Source: Cylindrodendrum hubeiense (lineage: Eukaryota; Ascomycota; Sordariomycetes; Hypocreales; Nectriaceae). Taken from it: DNA of 64,000 nucleotides. The notes under the pieces were generated by a model. The model saw only the letters and a list, made by a program, of their open reading frames with translations. It did no database searches and had not been told where the DNA came from. The stretch covers positions 1-64,000 of the forward strand of contig JAANBB010000087.1 in the NCBI GenBank assembly GCA_014621425.1, written 5' to 3'. Shown in pieces: positions 46,850-58,282 of this stretch. Position numbers and translations under genes: made by a program. How positions within the stretch are numbered: the first letter of the stretch is position 1; each line of letters opens with the position of its first letter.

Positions 46850-48510
46850 GGTAAATGCTCGTGTGGGCAAATCTCCTCGCGCCAGAAGAGATATTCGCAA
46901 GTGTTTAGATATAGGCAGCGTTCCACGATGATTCAGTCAGGTCAGGCAAACACCGGCGTGCTACGTCGGAGGTGGCCGGAGTTGAATCACTCAACTCGGT
47001 GCTAGACCGCTAGAAGTGAATCCCCCGGTGGTGATTGTCCAGCCCAATAGGGCAGGTCGATGGTGTCGAAAGAGCGGGGACAGATCACTTGGGTATCCTG
47101 GACCGACAGCTTGGAATATGAGGCTCCTCTGAGGCTCACTTGAGCGACGTGCGATGTGGTAGGATTGGCTTCACTGTGCGAGCGGATATCGAATAACGGA
47201 ACTAAACGTCATGACGTAGACTCTCCAGACTGGCAGCCTTGCTTACCTTGCTTACCAGGCTTAGACACGGAGTAGTTAGGGAGCAATTAGTGAGCGACCC
47301 AAGGGCGGCCGGATACCTGTGAGCTGGAGTGGGCCGGGCGACCCACGTGACAGTGCACCGGGCGGTCTCACCACCAGGTGTCGATTTCCCAGTGCGGGCC
47401 GCTGGTTCGCTGGCCCAACCTCATCACAGCGTCCCCTCATCACCGACATGGTCACACAGCGTTGACCAATGTGCGATCTGAGACAATGTTTCTGGCTTGT
47501 TGGTGGCTGATGCGAGAGATGACGGAGCCCCCGCAGGTTCCCCTCTCTGCCCCGATCACCGCCCTCCGATGCCCCAGCATCTTGCTTTTGCTCCTGTCTC
47601 GCCTGCATCCTGTGCGTCCGGTGCGTCCTGTGCGTTCGCCTCCACAGAGCCCACTCGAAGCCCACTCGAAGCCCACTCCGCAGAGGCCGCTCTGTAGATG
47701 TTAGAGTACGGAACCGACGTCCCTGCTTCCCCAGAATCCTCCTGCGGCCCTCTGTTGGCCCCTTGCAGACGGCCTGGCACAAACACGAGGACGTCAAACA
47801 CCCAGAGCGCAGAAAACCGGCAGGAAAACCTCTCAAATCGGCCGATATGGGCCATGGGCCATCGCCCCCCTCCGAATACATGGCCGCTCTAGCGGGCTTG
47901 TGGCTCCCAATCCCGCTCACGATGCCCCTGATCAACTCTTAGTGCGAGTCAGCCCTGCTGCCAATCGATGCATCGCGTCCCTCTCCGTTGCCATCACCTG
48001 CACGACACGTCACAGTCTCCTTGATCCTCCTACACAAGCGCTTGGCGCCTGGCCCTACGGTGATCAGTGCCTCCTCGAAACTCACATCACCTCTATGCGA
48101 CCCAGTGATTGAGGGAGTTTATGCCCGTTGCCCTGTTGCGTCCCTCCACCTTGTGACCCGATGCCCCATCGCAGCCAACCAACAGTGATCCACGCCTCGT
48201 GGGAATGCTACCCGGAGAGCAGTGACATTCGCCAACCAAGTTAGTCCCAACTTCGATGTGATCAAGAGACTTCCATGATAGGAGGCCATGGCCAGCTAGG
48301 GAAATGATACTTAAAGCCCTCTTGCTCTCTTCTTCCTGTCATCATATAAGTATCATCGCCCACCCTCGCTCCTGCACTCTACACCACCTTCACTTACACA
48401 CTTACATCATCCTCCAAGATCCACTTCAACTCAAGCCTCTCCATCCCGACTTCATATTTTCTCTCCACTTATCCTAAAACCTGAAAGCAATCAACCACCT
48501 GTTGCTCAGA
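46850..48510. other. Intergenic region, divergent promoters
   Basis: About 1.7 kb with no recognised gene. A small repeat block with GTGCGTCC and GAAGCCCACTC units lies at about 47608-47682. Promoter elements of the secreted-protein gene are at the right end. Confidence 0.5.
48343..48350 (+). promoter_or_regulatory. TATA-like element of the small secreted protein gene
   Basis: CATATAAG lies 161 bases before the ATG at 48511, followed by a CA/CT-rich leader. Position and context fit a core promoter; no experimental support is implied. Confidence 0.5.
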
Positions 48511-49020
48511 ATGTCCGCATTCAAGCTCCTCGTACTTTTCTGCACTTTGGCTACGGCTGCCGTCCTTCCCCGGGTTGTGAAAGACGTGCCAGCTGGCTAC
48601 TGCTGTTTCACCCTCCACGATCCTTCCAGCGGTAAGATCGTGCAGCAGGACCAAGAAAGTGGCTTCCTTTACCTCAACGGAGGCCAACCTAGTGGCTGGT
48701 ACTGCATCAACCTGTCCGACACTCAAAATGTCCTACGGGATGACTTCAACAACGCATGCTTCCTCGCCCCAGATAGCCTATTCCAGTGCCTCGACCCTAC
48801 CATTGGCCCCAACTCTTGGACCTTGAAGAAGAGTGGCAGCAACACATTACTCGCCCATGATGGAAGCACCAGCTTCATGTCATGCCCCAGCAAGACCACT
48901 GGCCAATTGCTATACGGAACCAAGTCTGGCGATAGCTCCCAATGCAAGAAGATAACTCTCAAGGCCAAGGGGTTTTCAGGGACTTGTAAGAGCTTTTCTA
49001 CTCGTTCCTTAACGGAATAG
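48511..49020 (+). CDS. Small secreted cysteine-containing cell-surface-like protein
   Basis: An intronless gene for 169 residues. The N-terminus MSAFKLLVLFCTLATAAVLP is a clear signal peptide, probably cut after residues 16-20. The mature part has nine cysteines and the order GYCCFTLHDPSSGKI, GWYCINL, ACFLAPDSLFQCLDP, FMSCPS, QCKKITL and GTC. This resembles a large family of fungal extracellular or cell-wall proteins with a repeated F-x-L and Q-x-Q-C pattern; members are abundant surface proteins of unknown function. No GPI signal is seen at the C-terminus. Alternative: a small secreted protein with a role in host or substrate contact; the sequence cannot decide. Confidence 0.75.
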   Translation: MSAFKLLVLFCTLATAAVLPRVVKDVPAGYCCFTLHDPSSGKIVQQDQESGFLYLNGGQPSGWYCINLSDTQNVLRDDFNNACFLAPDSLFQCLDPTIGPNSWTLKKSGSNTLLAHDGSTSFMSCPSKTTGQLLYGTKSGDSSQCKKITLKAKGFSGTCKSFSTRSLTE

Positions 49021-49758
49021 GCACCCACTATAGCGCCAGTGCTCTGCAATCCCGGGTGGTTTCTTCTCAAGCCCAGCGACATTGACGTTGTGGGCGATTG
49101 GCATTGTGACGCAGAATCTCTTCGTCAGAATCACCTAGCGGTTATCTCGGAGAACACCAGCACAACCTTTAACTTTCAACTTCCATCTCAATTTCCTCCG
49201 TTTGTAAGACACCAGGCGGGTTTCCTCGAACGCGAACCAATACGCGTTACTACATGTGGTCTTTTCTTCCATCTCCCTTTTTGCAGCGACCTCCCTTATG
49301 GCTATCCTTGCTACGAATGGACAGGGATGTTACAACAAGCCCTTTCGGATTCAAGTATGGCTTGGGAGCTTCTCAGCGATACCGAGCAACACAGTCCTTG
49401 GGTCCGTGTGTCCACGATCAAGGCCATTCCAGGCGAACGCGTCTTGGTTGGCACATTTGACTGCTCCCCAAGTATGCTGCAAAGCTCTACTGGCGTAGCC
49501 ACCTTCCGCGCAAGAGGTCTGAACAGTTGGAGCCTCAAATATGCGCAGGCGGGTATCGGGAATGACTGGCACGATAGAGTCGGAGCTTTCATTCATCCTT
49601 GTGCACATAATTGACCAGCACAGTTTTAGCTGGGGGTTCTTTCACAGGTTTTCTTGTATATATTATGCATTATTGCACAAACAAATCATAACCAATTCGT
49701 AAAATACAGCTCTTGTTCGCTGCCATGATATTTTCTACTTTAGCAGTCATTGTACCTC
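49021..49758. other. Unresolved ORF cluster, possible second secreted-protein gene
   Basis: Two overlapping plus-strand frames look partly protein-like. One (49256-49498) opens with a hydrophobic signal-peptide-like run and has several cysteines; the other (49039-49614) ends in AQAGIGNDWHDRVGAF, which resembles the WNDR-type end of a beta/gamma-crystallin-like fold. A possible donor GTAAGA at 49204 and acceptor TTTTTGCAG near 49283 exist. No single frame or splice form unites both parts, so I do not call a gene. Confidence 0.3.
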
Positions 49759-51803
49759 TCATAGTTTTGACGATATCTCACTCTGGGCGCCTCCGTACAC
49801 AACTGCAATGTCCCGAGCAAGTTCGTCACTCACTGAGATCTTTGCTCTCTTTCCAACAATGCCCTTGCCTTCCAAGAAGCGATAGAAGATGTCTTGAGAC
49901 ACAGCGTCTCCGTCACGGCCGGCATCGACATATAGAAGTACCGAGACTAACAAATCGCCCACGGCCCAGAGGATGTCTCTCGCGTCACCCATAAGCTCAC
50001 CAACTGATTCTTGCACGATTCTATTCTTCAACGTCTCCCATTCCTTTACTGGGTTCCAGCTACCGGGGTATGACGATTTACCTTGAAATTCAAACGCAGT
50101 TTTGATAATGTCGCCGAGCGCATCCAGTGAGCCACTGCCTCCCTTGGGGTGCTTCAACGCCCGAATAAAGTCTGTACTCAGCACATCGGTTGTGCCCTCC
50201 CAGATGGGCAGAACGCTGCAATCGCGGTAGAGTCGGGCAACGTTCAAGTACTCCTGTTCGTCATTGAGAAGATATCCGACACCTCCCAAAGCTTCCATGC
50301 AGGAAAATAAGAGCGAGACGGCAGGCTTGCAAACGTAGGCCTTTGTCAGCTGGGTTAGAACCCTCAAGAGGGCTCCGGCGTGTTTCAATTGCGGTGTCAC
50401 CGCTTTGAGGGCTTGAGACACTTCTGGACCCAATGGTGCAGGATGTTCGGAGATACCGAGGACGTAAGAGGTGAAGATTGTGAGCAGCATGAGTCCCCGG
50501 TACTCGGAGGTCATCTTAGCCAAGGTTCTCATGTGCAACGCGCTCTCAGTCAGCTTCATCCTGGCGCCCTTGCCAGCGCCAATCTCCCGGACCTTGGCAT
50601 ATGCCCGGGCAATACCAAGACCCCGGCCAACGTAGCTCACAGCTGCAACCGTAGAATGAATTCGGGTTAGGTTCAAGATGGTGCTAACTTCGTGGATGCC
50701 ACGTCCTTCCTGGCCGATGAGCCAGCCACGCATGTCCTCGAGGACTAGCTCGGCAGTCGGGAGTGATTGTGTGCCCGATTTGTTCTTCAGCCTTTGGATG
50801 CGCACGCCGTTCAATATTTCGCCGTCAGGCTTTGGAATACCAGTAGAGGTTGTAGCAAACGGATCGTGTTTACGCATCGGCGCGACAAACGTCGATAGTC
50901 CACCCTTTTGAGTGCGAGCGAGGAGGACAGTCATTCTAGAATCGGTTGCCGAGGAGAACCATTTGAACCCGTTGATGCTCCAAGGTCCAAGAGGAATCCC
51001 CTCGTGTTTAGAAGCAAGCGCCGCCGCCACACTTGGCTGGTACACGGCTGTCGTCTCGGTCAATGAAACGTCGCTTCCACCAGTGCGCTCGGTCATCCAC
51101 TGCCCACTCGTCCAAGCATTACTCGGGTCTCGCGAAATTAGATGTTGAAATGCGTTTTCAAACACCTTTTTCTCCTCGGCCGAGAGCTTTGAGGCGAGGG
51201 CTGGAGTGCTAAGATGTGTCTGCAGCAGCCGGGCGGCACCGTCCTGCATCGCTGAGGGACAGGTGACATTCGCACAAGATGCCGTCCAGAGCTGGATGCG
51301 AAGAAACTGATACGGGCGTGAGAATGCGCCGTACGGTGTATCGTAGCCAGCAGCAACAATTCTGCATAGGTGTTAGATCATCCATAGTCCGCATCTCAAA
51401 TAGGCCCGACTTACCCATGGGCTTGGCCGAAGTCCTGAAGCCCACGCCAACCCTCGCCGGTGACAAGGTCGCCCTTCCACTGCCCAAACACATCACGGCC
51501 CGATCCTTTCAGATAGGGCTTATTGTGCTCAGAGTCAGTGACCCAGGCAAAAACCTGGTCAGAGAGGACCTCATTTCCCAGTTCAGCCACTTCCGTTTCG
51601 ACTTTCTGGACTACATCGCCAGGGAGAAAGACTAGTTCAAATTAGCAGGGTGCTCCTAAAACTGCCGAGGTCTGTTCTCGTCCATATCAAGAGGTGGTAT
51701 CCTCACGTGTGAAACATCTCTGGAAGGTTGCATCGTCGTAAACCTGGTTCTCCAGGACGGGCGGCCTCTGAAAGAAGCCTTTATCCGCATCCGACGACTG
51801 CAT
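49759..51803 (-). CDS. Acyl-CoA dehydrogenase, AidB-like (apparent 1-base frameshift)
   Basis: A flavoprotein of the acyl-CoA dehydrogenase superfamily nearest to the AidB branch, about 638 residues. Exons: 51803-51707, 51632-51415, 51361-49759. Seen: FAWVTDSEHNKPYLKGSGRDVFG near the N-terminus, MTERTGGSDVSLTET (flavin region), GFKWFSSATDSRM, NLTRIHSTVAAVS, MEALGGVGYLL, and CSVLPIWEGTTDVLSTDF, all in the usual order. Exon 2 changes frame near 51600: the family pattern requires LFLPGDVVQKV to continue as ETEVAELG, but the DNA reads one extra C in GTCC, which would cause early termination. Total length is one base over a multiple of three. AidB binds DNA and limits alkylation damage in bacteria; the fungal role is unknown. 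Confidence 0.88.
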
Positions 51804-53596
51804 GGCGGGCTCTAACGGGGCAAAAGGGCGAAATTGCTAGCCATGGGCAGGAGTAATTCCGCACTCTTAAGTATGAATGCGAGTGACTGTCACGAGTCTG
51901 GGGTAGCATTCCCGTTGGTGATCTGACGTGGGGTAAGCTCAAGTCAGCCGAGGCATGCAACTACCATCCCCAGTTTGGGCAGGTTGGGCGGAAGCAATTC
52001 CGCCAGAATGGTCATATTGTTGGTCCAGGTCAGCAACAACGGAGCATGCATTGTGGTAAACTGGGGTTCAAGAGAAGAAAATGGAGGGTTGGGCATGATT
52101 ACGGTTGATTGGCATGGATTTGAGTCTAGGGGTGATTTGAAGCTATGTATTCGCCGTGTTCTGGTACTTTCGCCTTTTGCCGGTGTACTTGGTCCCCGGC
52201 TCGAGACATGCCAGAGCTGGCAGCCACACTGTGACGTGAATAAGTAACTCGATTTTCGGCCGGTTCATTTATCTCCCGTGTCAATCAATCCCCTGCCTTC
52301 CAATAGATATTCGAGACGCCTCGGGGTGCGCAAGTGTTGGGCTTTTCCTGTATCGCTGCGAGTCTGGGTTGAACCCTCACGGTCAAGGATCATGCTTCTA
52401 TTCATAGGTCAGCCCATAGCCATAGGTTTTTAAATCCCATCCCAGCTGAATAAAATACGCCTTAAAAGGCTTTCTAGCGGGGGCATGAAGCACAGACGGA
52501 AGAATATACGTGTGCTTGCACAAGCCACTCTGAAAGTGGAGATGGAGCTCCATAGCCGGCAGTTATTCGATTGAGACTATTACAACATTTGGGAGGGTGA
52601 GATTTGAAATGCTTAATCATGTTGATTCAGTTCGTGAGGAGAGATGTCTCAGACGGTCGTAAAATGTGTCAGACTTAAAGTGTAGACTACTTTACTTTAC
52701 AGAAGGTGTGGTCATGTGTGCTCACCATGTTGTGCAGTGGGGAGGGAATAGCTGGGTACCTGTAGGAATCGTCATAGTCCAGAGTCCGCGCAGAAACCAG
52801 CGACAACCCTAGAACCAAACATCCGCAGCATCAGCCGATTTATTTACCATGACCGGTGCCGCAGCCGGCCAAGAGCGAAAATTCGCCGTCGCGCCCTGGG
52901 CCTTGGTCTGAGCCCTCTCTCAAAGTCTTGGGCGATGTAATAGCCCTCGCGAATGCCGAAAACGGGTTCTTGGCAAAGGCGTGGCATGACAGGCCAGCTG
53001 AAGTGACGCGCGTTGGACCGGTTGGGCCTGTCTTGGACGGTTGGAACGGCACCCGCAGCCGTTGGCCAACGGCTTGGACACCTGGGGACGACGGATGGTG
53101 GATGCGATGGCCCTTGGTTGCCCGTCTTGGCCTCGCGACATCATTCATGTTTCAGATGAGGCCTGCAATGCTGCTTGACGACGAGTGGGAGCACACCACC
53201 ACCAGCCAGCCCCGGTCGCATGACCTCATCTGCCGCTCGCACCAGTGACCTGGATGAGCCACAGAACCAAGCGTCACGGCCAGCACAACGTGTCAATGCC
53301 CGCGCTCCAAGCCATCGGGCTGTGAAAAACCGGCTTCAACAGTATTTTCCAGACTGGGCGTCACGAGCTCCCAGGAACTGGGCCACATGAGGTAGATCGG
53401 GGTTTTGGTCGTTGGGATAAATAATGCGTGGTGTTCCCGTCCAATACATGTGGAAGCATCATAGCCTGTCTCACAAGCAAAGCATTCCATCTCTTACCTT
53501 GAATTAAAACTGCTATTAGTCGATACCCAACCCGGGTTTTCCAACAATAGTTTTACCACTACCACAACTTACAAAGCTCCAGTCCATCCATCCACC
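51804..53596. other. Intergenic region upstream of the MARVEL gene
   Basis: About 1.8 kb. The longest ORFs (52856-53248 plus, 52840-53148 minus) overlap on opposite strands in GC-rich DNA and have no recognisable family, so I do not call a gene. Confidence 0.5.
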
Positions 53597-54161
53597 ATGG
53601 CTCTCGATCGCATTGTTAGTATGGCACTCCGCGCCGCGGAGCTTGTCTTCGCCGCCATTGTCGCTGGTGTCACGGGCGAATACCTCCACAAGTCCAACGC
53701 CAGTGACTGGGCCGACGCTCGCTTCATCTACACTGAAGTGGTTGCCGCACTCTCTATATTCTTCTCTCTCCTCTGGTTGATCCCCTTCTCGGGTACCTTC
53801 ATCCACTGGCCCGTGGATATCTTCATGAGCATTCTCTGGTGGGTTTCATTTGGTCTGCTGGTCGACGTAAGTATTTTTCTCTATCCCCACCTCGATCTTC
53901 TCAGGAACTCCCTTAGTAACAATTGGTTCTTAGTTGATTGGTACTGGTTGTGGCGCCATCTTCGACTGGAACAACGTTGCTCCCCGTGGAGACCAGTGTG
54001 GCAAGTTCAAGGCCGACATCGCGTTTGCCTTCCTTTCTGCCCTGCTGTGGCTTGTCTCTGCCCTCGTTGGATTCTTCTGGGTCCAGAAGCGCGAGCGCCG
54101 TGTCGCCAGGGCCGACGCCGCCTACACCCGCCGCCACCGCTGGTACCGCAGCCGTGTCTAA
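53597..54161 (+). CDS. MARVEL-domain integral membrane protein
   Basis: A four-helix membrane protein of 165 residues. Exons: 53597-53866 and 53934-54161. Four hydrophobic segments are visible: AAELVFAAIVAGVTG (about 11-26), VVAALSIFFSLLWLIPF (47-63), IFMSILWWVSFGLLVDLIG (75-93, crossing the intron) and IAFAFLSALLWLVSALVGFFW (113-134). Both ends face the same side, and the C-terminal tail is Arg-rich. A polar loop with CGAIFDWNNVAPRGDQCGKFKAD before the last helix holds two cysteines, as is typical of this fungal MARVEL family. MARVEL proteins work in membrane apposition and vesicle traffic; the role of these small fungal members is not known. Confidence 0.9.
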
Positions 54162-55711
54162 GTGCGCACTGAGACGAACTTGGTCAATCTCTGTACCAAA
54201 CACTACTACTGGATATACTACTATGGGATAATCACACCATCATGCTGGGCGTGATTGGTAGTGGGAGAGGTTGCGAGACTGGCATTTCCTTGATTTATGG
54301 TCGCCTTGGGAGCTTGGGTAATTCGGTGTCTCATTTCTTGGCAACGACGGGAACGACTTTCTTCTGATGGCTCACGAAACACTGCATGCGCAGTATATAC
54401 CTATTTCCTATGCCCTGTATCTATTCTAAATACTCCAAATGATACCACACAATATGAAAAATAGCCACTTATCACGCAATTCGTACCATGTCCTGCGTAG
54501 AAGCGACGTCATTTGCGACACAAAGCTGTAACAGGGACTGGTTGCTCATGTCAATTTCCAACAGAAGATGGTCGATTCATAATGTACGATATATTCCCTC
54601 TAATGCAGCGTGCACTTAAATGAAATAAACACTACTCGAATATTCGTAAATCAATGTAAATCCCTTCAGATGGTTTACGGCCCCTTACGGCTCTGAAGCT
54701 GGAAACAAGGCGAATAATGGGCTGCAAATGGGGCTTTCAGGCGAACCACCAAAAGCGACCGCTATGTCATCGATATCTCAGCCCTTCTACAAGGTACACA
54801 TCCGTTTGCGTCACTGCATGCAGGGGTTATCCGGGTCCCGTACCTTGGAAGGGCAGGATGCCTGCCAAAAACACACGCTTGGCGCAAGAGTAGCCGTCAT
54901 TGTGGCACCCCCATGACCATGATATTTCTCCTGGGCTGCAGAGTTCTAGAATCACCGGTGCGGCGCCGGTCAGTTCATTCGCTCATGGCCACTGTTGAAG
55001 TCGTGATGGGAAAATCGCCAACCACTCATTCATGCGCCACGACATCTATGATGCAACCCTGCGGAAGCGTTGCGGGGATGTGGCAGCTGGCGCCACCACA
55101 GCCACAGCATTTCCACATTTCCACAACGAAGATCAACAAACACCTGCGTCACTAGAAACTGTACGAAGGCCGTTTAATTCTGTCAAATCACCAACATGTT
55201 CTCCTGTGATCCACTCTGTCCTTGGCGGAAATCGTATCAAGAGTCTGCCCGCGATGGCGTGCATCGTCAACGTCACATACCCGCAGATATGACGCTGAGA
55301 TATTCCCGACCTGCGCAAGACAATGGCTCCGGGCCAATAGCAGCTGGCAGCTCATGGGCATGGTTTGCGGCATTGCAAGATACTGTAACCATAGATCTGT
55401 GCGATTGAAAACGCCATGACGCGGGATGAAGTAAGTGGAGTGTGAAGATCATCGAGCTTGATTTGAGCCTTACAGTGTGTACCTCATTGACGCTATTCAG
55501 GAGGCAGCCAGGGTTTGAGGTCTAAACATAGGGATGGAGGCCCGTACTGGTGTAGAATCAACTATATAAGATCAAAGGATCCCGAGACAAATACTCTTTT
55601 CTTTTTCAATCCATCATCACAAACACCTCACATCAAAGATACCCACACCTCAACACTACACAACACAATCAACATAAACCCCATACCTCACAACAACACC
55701 AACTCTTCATC
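54162..55711. other. Intergenic region and promoter of the DPRxDS-repeat gene
   Basis: About 1.55 kb. No gene is recognised. The last 100 bases before 55712 are a CA-rich leader with ACAACAC and CATCACAAAC-type tracts, consistent with a strongly expressed or stress-induced gene. Confidence 0.5.
55563..55570 (+). promoter_or_regulatory. TATA box of the DPRxDS-repeat gene
   Basis: TATATAAG lies 149 bases before the ATG at 55712, followed by a CA-rich leader. This is a typical core promoter of an inducible fungal gene. Confidence 0.6.
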
Positions 55712-56880
55712 ATGTCATCTCTCGTCAACAAGGTCAAGGAGGCTCTCCACTCCGACAAGTCTTCTCAGCCTGAAGGCACCCACGGACCTCACAGCACCCG
55801 CACTGCCAACGCCGCTGATCCCCGCATCGACTCTGACCGAGACCATCGTGCCGCTCACCACGGCGTGGCCGGTGAGACACACACTGGCACTGGCAACTAC
55901 ACAACCGGAAGTGGTAACTACGGTACCACCGGAGGCGCCAACCATGGCACCGATTCTCGTCCCTTCACCACTACTGATGGCCCTGCCACCAAGACTGATG
56001 GTCCTCACAACTCAAACCTCCTGAACAAGGCCGACCCCCGCGTCGACTCTGATCGTGACCACAGCCGCAACCTGGGTGCCAACCCTCATGGCACTTTTGG
56101 CACTGGTGCTTACAACGTCTCTGACACCACCCACACTGGCGCCCTCGGCAACACTGGCACTCTTGGAGGCAACAACGTCCGCACTCACGATACTACCACT
56201 CACACCGGTGGATACTCTGGCGGTATCCCCGAGGGCGCCGCAGGCCAGCACAACAGCCGAATCGCCAACGCTGCCGACCCCCGTATCGACTCCGACTTGG
56301 ACGGCAGCCGAACCGTGGGTGGTAACACTGGCACTCACACTGGCGCTCACACCGGCACGCACACCGGCACGCACACCGGCTCCCATGGCCACACTGGCCC
56401 CGGTGCTTTCGGATCTTCCACCACCACCCATGGCACCGCCACTCACGGCACTGCTCACACTGGTGGCCTCGGAACCTCCACAAACACCCACAACACCACG
56501 ACTAACACCGCTGGAGCTTACGGCTCCGGCCCCGCTCCCAACACAGTCGGCCCTCACAAGTCGGATATGGCGAACAAACTCGACCCCCGCGTGGACAGCA
56601 ACCTCGATGGTAGCAAGACTTACGGCGGCGACAAGACCTTCAACCGATCGTAAGTCGGAGACATTCGGCCTCGACAACTCCAAAACCTGTCCTTAACACT
56701 ATCCGCAGAAACAACACCTCGTCAGCCTACGCGCACAAGGACCCTACCGACGCGGCCCAGGTTCCTCCCTCAGTCATGCAGCAGCACATTGGAGCGCCCA
56801 CCGTCGCACATGACGACCACTCACACGACCGGGTTCGGAGACACAGTGTTTCGCACCAGGAAGACCATCGGGGTCTGTAA
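55712..56880 (+). CDS. Hydrophilic repeat protein with four DPRxDS motifs
   Basis: A 369-residue protein. Exons: 55712-56649 and 56709-56880. It is very rich in Gly, Thr, His, Asn and Asp, has almost no hydrophobic residues, no signal peptide and no membrane segment, so it should be disordered and soluble. A motif of about 20 residues, roughly G-P/Q-H-x-S-x-x-x-N-x-x-D-P-R-V/I-D-S-x-x-D, occurs four times (near residues 27, 100, 183 and 286). Between the third and fourth lies a GTHT minisatellite region. Similar DPRVDSD-repeat proteins are common in filamentous fungi, often linked in annotation to stress or conidia; a LEA-like protective role is inference. The start MSSLVNKVKEALHSDK could form a short amphipathic helix. 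Confidence 0.85.
56330..56390 (+). repeat. 12-bp in-frame minisatellite coding for GTHT
   Basis: About five copies of a 12-bp unit (GGCACGCACACC type) encode GTHT, GAHT, GTHT, GTHT and GSHG in the DPRxDS-repeat protein. Two neighbouring copies are identical, which suggests recent copy-number change. Confidence 0.85.
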
Positions 56881-57341
56881 AGGGGCAGGATTTATGAATC
56901 ATGTACTTATACCTTGAGCATTTCACATGTATAGTTTTCATATTTGGTCATGAATAGAATGTCAACTGAAAACATATCTTCAATCTGTTTATGTAATATT
57001 CTCAACGTGACACTTGCGAATAAAAATCAGTATTAACCCAACTAATTGTAAAATGACAAAAACAACTGAATACAACAAGTTTCCAACAAAATTCAACATT
57101 TACTGTGCACGCAGTTCGCCTAATACTACATTTAGAGAGGCGTCCGTCTGCCTTGAAGGCAGCAGGCTTGCCAATCCTCAAGGTGGTTGGTGGCCTTATC
57201 TTATCTGCCCATGCCCCTCCAGGTTACCCTAGACCGTTTCGCCATTACCAAGTCTCAGCCTTCATCATCCACAACCGTCACAACGTCCCAGCCAGGAACA
57301 CAACATATACCACTCTCTCTCTTCATAATGCACAGGCCATA
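56881..57341. other. Intergenic region, Atg5 promoter
   Basis: About 460 bp; AT-rich at 56930-57080. The frame of Atg5 is open back to 57105, but the upstream part does not resemble Atg5. An out-of-frame ATG at 57328 starts a four-codon upstream ORF. Confidence 0.5.
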
Positions 57342-58282
57342 ATGTCATCTCCTATCCCGCAAACCCTCTGGAATGCTCGCATCCCGCTCATCATCACCCA
57401 CCCTGCCTCACCGACATCGCCCTTCATCACCAGTATCCCGCGCTTCAGCTACTTGGCCCTGCTGTTGCCTCGCCTCTCTACCTTCTTCGACTCACCGTGT
57501 TCGAGCTTCCACTTCGAAGATGTGCAGCTAAGGAACTTGGCCGTGGGCCTACTCGTCGATCTCTACCAGCCCCCTCTCCCATGGCGGCTGACGGTGAACG
57601 AAGGCATCGGCTGGGATATCGCAGATACGTTCCTCAACTGCGTGAAGGAGGTGAGTCGCTGCGGTTGACGGCCTCGTCATGACCCATTGTAGGAGGTTTC
57701 TAGGCACCACATAAGGAGCTTTCAAGAAGCCGTCCTACATTTGGGTACTGTAGACATCAAAACTCGGGCTATCCATCTCTGAAGGGCGATGCTCGTTGAT
57801 CGACTGACACGTCTGCCTAGGCTGACTTCATCCGCAACGGCAACGCCAACCAAATCATGAAAATGTCCAAAGATCACACCACCCAGCTATGGAATTCGGT
57901 CATTGACAACGACCACGCCGGCTTCAACCGCATCAACACCCGCCTTCTCAATGCCCCTACCGCCCTCAAACATGTCCCTATCCGCATCTATGTCCCATCC
58001 AGTTCTCCAGCACACGATTCATCCCCGGCCCCATCCGAGCCAGGGTCATTCAAGGTCGTACAGGCCCTAGTCCAAGCCAACACCTCGGTCCGAAAACCCA
58101 AGTCATTAGGCCAGGCGCTCAAGGACCTGCTGCCCGGGCTATTCCCGAGCAGCCGGGATCCGATTCTGGCAAAAGTCCTGATGCACGGGGCCGCAGTCCC
58201 CTTTGAGGCGCCGCTTGAGGAGTTGATGCGAGAAGCCTCTTACCCGGATGGGTGGCTTTGTCTTGTTGTCATCGTTTTGTGA
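57342..58282 (+). CDS. ATG5: Autophagy protein Atg5
   Basis: Atg5 is joined to Atg12 and, with Atg16, acts as the E3-like complex for Atg8 lipidation at the forming autophagosome. Exons: 57342-57650 and 57821-58282, giving 256 residues, shorter than many fungal Atg5 proteins. Seen: LWNARIPLIITHP at the N-terminus (first ubiquitin-like domain), SIPRFSYLALLLPRL, the helical-linker block NCVKEADFIRNGNA with Lys102 as the expected Atg12 acceptor, DHTTQLWNSVIDNDHAGFNRIN, HVPIRIYVPSS, LGQALKDLLPGLFP and the ending PLEELMREASYPDGWLCLVV (second ubiquitin-like domain). The intron is 170 bp, long for this window, and lies directly after codon 103, next to the acceptor lysine. Convergent with the next gene. 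Confidence 0.94.

Noticed and set aside
47276..47935. 219-codon minus ORF
   Set aside because: It spans a short repeat block, overlaps three opposite-strand ORFs and shows no conserved sequence.
43230..51803. Secondary-metabolite cluster around the NmrA-like gene
   Set aside because: No polyketide synthase, peptide synthetase, terpene cyclase, P450 or pathway transcription factor is present nearby.
52840..53248. Opposing ORFs of 102 and 130 codons
   Set aside because: Mutually antisense, GC-driven and without recognisable domain.
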